NCBI GenBank assembly: GCA_030620095.1
Contig: JAUTXW010003605.1
Location: 310,001 to 374,000, forward strand
Origin: Kuschelorhynchus macadamiae
Taxonomy: Eukaryota; Arthropoda; Insecta; Coleoptera; Curculionidae
Direction: 5' to 3'
DNA length: 64,000 nt
The translations under genes were made by a program, and so were the position numbers. Shown in pieces: positions 58,761 through 64,000 of this stretch (positions within the stretch are counted from its first letter, which is position 1; each line of letters begins with the position of its first letter). Below the pieces are notes generated by a model. It saw nothing but the letters and a program-made list of their open reading frames with translations, was not told the origin of the DNA and searched no databases.

Positions 58761-59339
58761 AGAGAGACGAGATTGATTAACTTAGGACAAAGTTAGGCAA
58801 TTTAATGTCGATTAATATGACATTAACAAAGTTGAAAAGTTTCGATTACTTCTGGAGATATTCGTAAAAAACCGAAAACCTACACTTTTTTTTCTTCCAG
58901 CTGCATTTGAAGAGATATACTAAAATAAAGTGTATATCTTTATTGCCAGTTTCTCTCATCTGCAAGATAAATGAACCGACATTACGTCTTCACGGTCTCG
59001 TCATCTACATCATTTTTTTTAATACGGACCTTTATTTGTTATTTTATTCTTAACAAACCAACGATGTATCAGAATTAATGTTTGAACAGAAGATTTAGGA
59101 TTTTCCCATAGAAGACATTGTATTAGGGAGAGACGGAACACCATTATTTCAAGTTAATGTGATAAATAGTTTTTTGGTACTGAATTTTTAGAATTCCAAT
59201 AGTCGGATTTTTTGTTTCGCCATAGTAACTTCACGTCAAAATTCTACCAGTTTATCCTTGTATAATACTTGATAGTTGTACAAAATTTGAGGTCTTCTCT
59301 TACCAGTTTTTAACACGCTTTTATTAGCTTCACCTTTAT

Positions 59340-59760
59340 GTAACTGATTAACTATCGAGATATGTAAAGAAATTTAGAAAATCTAGTTTAATCTACTTCT
59401 ACTTGTCGTATCTATTTGAAATTTTGCAAGTATGTGTGATTCGGATAACAATTACAATAATTTGGTACCATCGAGCTGATCAGTTCAGTACCAGTCAATT
59501 TTAACCTACTTTTAATTATCGCATCCACTTCAAATTTTGCAGGTGTACGTAATTCTGCTGATATTACAATTCAATGGTACCAGTCTACTTTAACCAAATT
59601 TCAATTGTATTGATTTGAAATTTTGCAAGTGTATGTAATTCTGTTGAAAGGTTGAAGGAAATTTGGTATCTGGAGCTGCTCATTTGGTTTAATTTGACAA
59701 GTCCAATACGTAACTTGGTACCCTCGAGATGATCTAATTAGCTCGATGTTACCAAATAGT
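59340..59760. repeat. diverged tandem repeat, about 90-115-bp unit
   Basis: TTTGAAATTTTGCAAGTATG, TTCAAATTTTGCAGGTGTAC and TTTGAAATTTTGCAAGTGTA occur near 59417, 59529 and 59608. Each is followed by a GTxATTCTG/CGG block, and GGTACC motifs recur between them. Confidence 0.6.
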
Positions 59761-59848
59761 AACGATGGTGCCAGCTAGTATACCTCTCGAGTTTGTGCCC
59801 ATTTGGCTTGTTCTGACAAGTCCAAGTAATATGTTAAAGCAATTCTAG

Positions 59849-60250
59849 GACTTCTTCTTCAAGTGCCGTACCCATATTCGGGCGTTGGCGATGGTCAGTG
59901 AGTGCCTTGAAACCTATTTTATATTAAGATGTATATGGTTTCTTGAATGCACTACACTAGACCATTATACTAGGGAATGTGTTCTACGTAGTGGTTTCCC
60001 GTTGCCTTCTACGCAGTTGTGTCGTGTAGTGTATGTGTTGAGTAAGAGGCCTTGTTACTGTTCGCAGTCGACCCAAGTCTACGAACAGAGTCGTTAATGT
60101 ATTATCCCAACGACCAAAGGCACCTCGGGAAGGTACCGGACCAGGCATATCGAGCACTCTTTATTTTAAAAAGTCCCGGCTACGCCAAGTCTCGAACCCG
60201 CGCCTTCCGGGTGGAAGCCGGCTCTCTTACCACTGAGCCACCGAGGTGTT
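59849..60250 (-). mobile_element. tRNA-derived SINE with target-site duplications
   Basis: AATTCTAG flanks both sides (59841-59848 and 60251-60258). On the minus strand the head is tRNA-like, with an RNA polymerase III A box (TGGCTCAGTGG) and B box (GGTTCGAGAC), followed by a 300-bp body containing AACTGCGTAGAAGGCAACGG and a short GAAGAAGAAG tail. The retained A and B boxes and clear duplications suggest a fairly recent insertion. Confidence 0.87.
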
Positions 60251-60304
60251 AATTCTAGAAAGAAAATAAAATATTTAAAAAAAGAACCGACTTCTAAACA
60301 AAAT

Positions 60305-62245
60305 CGATAAAAAGTAAAAAATAATATTTTATTTATATCTTAAATATAGACATTTTGAAGTCGACGGCCAAAGCAGCCTCACCCAGTAATTACAAAATAT
60401 ATTTGATGTATTTTATATTACACTATATATAAACCAAATATACAGCCCGCCTTATATTTTATAAAACTGATCCCCGAATCACTTGCTCTCAGGGCTCTTT
60501 TGTGGAACTGAGCGAGCGCAAACTGCTATTTTCATCCAATCGCTCAGCCCAAAGTCAAATGGCAATATTGACTTCCTATAGGGCATTTATAAACAGACCA
60601 ATAACGAATTCGCAATTGGAGACATGACAAATATTATGGTGGCCTTGCAACTGTTGGCTAGGTTAGTGCATGAAGATTTTATTGACAGCTGTGTTATAAA
60701 AGATACACCTAGGTAAACTAAATGTTAACTATAAAACAACTCCAACCCCAGCAGCAACCAAATTTATTCGGTAGTTCGACAAAAATAGTGACGTAACCCT
60801 CTCTGAATAACATATTAAAATCTGTATTAGGTTATAGTAAGTTTAAGGTTACTAGTGAGTATAGGTAATACGTGTATGTATATGTTGTAGGCATAATGCA
60901 AATTTAGGCTTTTGTAATCTACCTAGGCATTTTACAAAAAGCCGGTAAAACACGAGCATACAATACATTTTTCGTTATGACTACACGAATTCAGGCAAAT
61001 TCACAAAATGCCGGTAAAACAAGAACAAAAGAATGGATATCACGTTATGACTAATTACTTTTAGGCATTTTACAATCTACCTAAAGCGGTGCCGTCAAAA
61101 CATGAATATAAAAATGCGTCGACTTTTTTCCATCGTCATGTAAGTTCGACATGCAATAATAAATGTGTGGTCATAAACAATATTTATTTAACAGAAAATG
61201 ACCAAACCAGAACGCTACAAAATAGTAATATTATAAAATTTATATTTCGTTAACTTATAATTTCGAACTATAACGCAACATAAAGTAAGGCGGATTTTCA
61301 ATTTTTTTAACAATTCTTAATTTTTAGATTTAGCAACAGTGTTCGTATGTTTCTCCCTCTCACATACGTATTATGTAGTTTTTAATATTTCGTATTCCTA
61401 CCGAAAGACCAGTTTTGGTATATGGATACGTAATCAAATCATTAATCCGAATATCAAAATCATCGGAATATTTACACTAAAAAACTACTATGTCTTCTTC
61501 CACGCTAACGTTGGTTCACGCGAAACCACATGTGACGTCATTAACCTTCACGCTAACTAATATAAACTATTTATATATTTTTCGTCGAGAAACTTGGTGG
61601 GGCAATGGTAGGGTTCTCGGCGCGCTTCGTATAGGTTGTGGGTTCGAATCCCGACAAAGGCGAAAATTCTTTTAGTTTTTTTTTTAATTCTAATTAATAA
61701 TTACGTATTTTCTTAAAGTTAGGTTCGGTTAGGATTGGTTAGGTTTGCTGTAAAGAAAGCGCGTGGCAGCTCGCCAACCGAATTCCGAGTTTATATTAAA
61801 ACAAGGATTTTTTTTACAAAATCTATAATACTGTTAGGTGAATCCCCCGTTAGATTAGTACAAGTTTGTCAAAAAGCAGTCATTCACACGTTTTTCTTAC
61901 TTAACTTGAACCGACTTTCCGACGAATCGTTCACGCTAGCGTGAAAGGAGCAACAGCCTTTACTTAATAGTTTTTTGGTTTTATTTTCACGTATTGATGG
62001 CACGGCTTTTGTTAAATTGTAAAATGACTAAAAATAATCAGTCATAACGTGATATACATTCTTCTGCTCTCGTTTTGCTGGTATTTTATCAATTTGCTTG
62101 AATTGGTGTAGTCATAACGAAAGACGTATCATATGCTCATGTTTTGCCGGGTTTGAGTCATTATTTCGGCACCGACTTCAAATTGTCTATACGAGTATTT
62201 AGAGAATAAATAAAATATTATTTCTCACTTTTTAGTGATCTTTTA
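60305..62245. mobile_element. long inverted-repeat element with CGTTATGAC motifs
   Basis: The left arm (GTAAAAAATAATATTTTATT; GCCGGTAAAACACGAGCATA; ATCACGTTATGACTAATTAC, between 60305 and 61085) is inverse to the right arm (GTAATCAGTCATAACGTGAT-like at 62040, TATGCTCATGTTTTGCCGGG at 62130, AATAAAATATTATTTCTCAC at 62205). The right arm is shorter because the left has about 500 extra bases (60390-60900). GCCGGTAAAAC...CGTTATGAC occurs twice per arm. No transposase was seen; the class is unknown. Confidence 0.65.
61596..61665 (+). repeat. tRNA-like SINE remnant
   Basis: GGTGGGGCAATGGTAGGG and GTGGGTTCGAATCCCG (a perfect B box) are followed by T-rich sequence. The A box is degraded and a full cloverleaf cannot be drawn, so it is not called a tRNA gene. 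It lies in the loop of the long inverted-repeat element. Confidence 0.5.
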
Positions 62246-62524
62246 CAAGTTATAATTTTAAGAATATTATAAAAGTGGCGAACAGAGAATTAAACGACAC
62301 TATAAAATTAGATTTCATAATATATACTTAAGAAAAATAAATAAAATTATTTAAATACTAATATCAGAGATGTTATTATTATTAATTAATTTTTGCATAG
62401 TGACCTTTATTATAAATTACTGTCACATGTTTCTTTTATCACCACCTGTATACGTGCATAAAAATTATAATGAAGGTAGTCGGTTAGTAACGTTTTATTC
62501 ATACCGAATGTTTATTTTTCGAAA

Positions 62525-62788
62525 ATGTCAAGTAAAATACTAGATTTTGAGGTTGCATATTTTCATTGTCACCCTGTATACAAAAAATTACATAACGAGA
62601 TAGTAAAAGAGATACCTCAATGCTTTAGTTTGAAAAGGGTAATTTTAATTATAAAACTCGCTGCCTTTATCGCCCTTATACCTGTATTTTTTTATATTAT
62701 TATTACCAAAAAAACGGGTGAACCGATTTCAAATCAAAATATATGGAACCACCAGAAAAACGTCCTCTACAATTTAGCGTTTGACTGA
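62525..62788 (+). CDS. hypothetical 87-residue single-membrane-span protein
   Basis: The ATG has a fair insect context (CGAAAATGTCA). The frame encodes about 40 polar residues (DFEVAYFHCHPVYKKLH), one hydrophobic segment (VILIIKLAAFIALIPVFFYI) and a short polar tail. I recognise no family. It lies between the long inverted-repeat element and a GAAGTCGGTT motif at 62857, so it may belong to a mobile element or be fortuitous. Confidence 0.25.
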   Translation: MSSKILDFEVAYFHCHPVYKKLHNEIVKEIPQCFSLKRVILIIKLAAFIALIPVFFYIIITKKTGEPISNQNIWNHQKNVLYNLAFD

Positions 62789-63147
62789 CAATATGCGCGA
62801 ACAAACATAAAAAAAAATACATACAGATCGAATTGAGATCTTCCTCCTTTTTTGAAGTCGGTTAAAAACAACATTATCCGACGTACTTGTTGACTAGATA
62901 CGATTGTTATTCCGTAAACTCGACAGTACAAGTAATAAACCTATTTTAATGAACTAAGGTTAATTACCCAATCGGCTTTACCCTTCCCTAGTAAAAATAA
63001 ACTATAGTTTCAAAAAACTAGAAAACAGGCTTTTGTCAGAAATGTACTAAAAAATACAAAATACTGTAACAAAAATATTTTATTAGGATGTGTGAATTCT
63101 ACCCTTAACAATGTTATTTTTTTTTCACATCACATTTAATTGAAAAA

Positions 63148-63372
63148 TACACATTTTTGTTCAATACATTATGTGCATTTAATAAACTTGTCACTTCTTA
63201 ATGTTCAGTGACTATGTCAAAAAGCGTGGGGCGCTTTTTAATTACGTTTCTTTGAGAAGCATGTACTTTTAATTAAAATTGAAAAAATGCCCCATGCTTT
63301 TTGGCAGTCACTGAATATTAAGAAGTGACAAGTTTATTAACATAATATATGGAACATGGACAAAAATGTAAA
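63148..63372. repeat. foldback MITE, copy 3 of the 4140/11500 family
   Basis: AATAAACTTGTCACTTCTTA is mirrored by TAAGAAGTGACAAGTTTATT, and CAAAAAGCGTGGGGC by GCCCCATGCTTTTTGG, with about 90-base arms. The flanks (TTCTACCCTTAACAATG at left; GTAACAAAACATTTTAAGTA at right) are also shared with 4140-4830. Confidence 0.72.
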
Positions 63373-63887
63373 TTTTTTCGTTTAGGGTGCATTGAAAATA
63401 AATGAAATTGTCCAGGGCAGAATGCATACATCGTAACAAAACATTTTAAGTAAATTACATTATTTTGTACCTTTCATAGAGCATTTTTTTTGAGCTTTTT
63501 TATTAACTATAATTTATTGCAAATATAAGTTAAGAGGACCATAGTCAATTTTTCAATGCATTTAGTGCCTGGTCCTTTAGATTAGAACTCTTTCTTTAAT
63601 CTGATCAAAAAACAATATTATACTGAATTACGAATGATGTAGACGTCCATGACTTGGAGAGTAATGTAAGATTTTCAAGAAAATTTAGTACAGTAAATGG
63701 GGTTTAAAGTTTGGCACACGATCTGAGTCTTTGAAAAGAATGCTAGTAAATATCAAAGCGTGCATTATTCATTCGTGATTGGCTACAACTCTGCATATCC
63801 ATTGAGACATGCTCTTTTTTATATTTAGTAAGATGTTCATATACAAAGTTTATTATCTTTCACTTACCGTAATAAAAGAAAGAATTA
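63373..63887. other. non-coding gap
   Basis: Nothing coding recognised apart from the tail of the repeat family described just upstream. Confidence 0.4.
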
Positions 63888-64000
63888 ATTATATGAACTT
63901 GCTGGTAATTGGTAAACCGATCTGTAAAAGGCTTTGAAGCATATTAGGTTTGTGATTTATAACCCAGTCACCAGAGACAGTTTTGGAGGCTGTCACAGGA
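63888..64000 (-). CDS. possible exon piece of serine protease 2
   Basis: From the right edge the minus strand reads KTVSGDWVINHKPN, then MLQSLLQIGLPITSK before a stop. This resembles the trypsin stretch after the catalytic Asp (a GWG box followed by LxxVxxPI). The GWG box is altered to GDW and the only nearby donor (ACG|GTAAGTG at about 63866) lies beyond an in-frame TAA, so it may be a decayed or chance match. The exon would be cut by the window edge. Confidence 0.25.

Noticed and set aside
61596..61665. True tRNA gene
   Set aside because: Only the B box is intact; the acceptor and D arms cannot be paired.
61710..61760. Telomere-like GGTTAGG repeats
   Set aside because: Only a few imperfect TTAGG-like units, common in insect intergenic DNA.

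Overview
The window is AT-rich, intron-bearing animal DNA with an insect character: insect-type secreted trypsin-like proteases with a Cys-rich N-terminal module, very short introns, and insect mariner/Sailor/hAT/Helitron/Penelope debris. A beetle or a similar TE-rich insect is my best guess, but the sequence alone does not prove the order. No operons, tRNAs, rRNAs or CRISPR arrays were found.

Four host loci can be supported. (1) A secreted trypsin-like serine protease on the minus strand is spread over about 17 to 21 kb. Exons at 18491-18722, 17324-17517, 16065-16201, 3724-3970 and 1977-2120 join with matching phases and carry the activation site and the full His/Asp/Ser triad. A candidate N-terminal exon lies at 21201-21363 and a doubtful last exon at 1218-1333. 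(2) A second minus-strand trypsin-like protease is represented by its catalytic-serine exon (57216-57408) and its last exon (51723-51770); the rest lies beyond the right edge. (3, 4) Two paralogous plus-strand genes, 34819-38730 and 45936-47006, encode small secreted Pro/Ala/Cys-rich proteins with the same two-exon layout and a shared core (QKPDV...LGNFCxCQK). I do not recognise this family.

Most of the remainder is mobile DNA. Left part: non-LTR 3' end (2758-3226), a complete DD41D mariner-like element with about 1-kb inverted arms (6554-10028), a foldback element (10195-11240), a 259-bp tandem duplication, a decayed mariner (12398-13465), a Penelope-like fragment (13912-14103), and a decayed multicopy orphan gene (19073-20446). 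Middle: a duplicated 600-bp segment, a Helitron with intact ends (23776-25215), a foldback MITE (25284-25968), a hAT element with an exact 8-bp target duplication (31675-34307), a second mariner inside the intron of one secreted-protein gene (35648-37951), and a giant 3.85-kb palindrome (41353-45202). Right part: a Sailor-type (DD82E) element holding a nested foldback (52555-55524), an abutting MITE, a non-LTR fragment, a tRNA-derived SINE with target duplications (59849-60250), and a long inverted-repeat element (60305-62245). (TA)n tracts repeatedly sit beside TE ends.

The protease introns and the 3.5-kb intron of the first secreted-protein gene owe much of their length to these insertions. 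The palindromic elements act as internal references: comparing their arms exposes later insertions and their target-site duplications.
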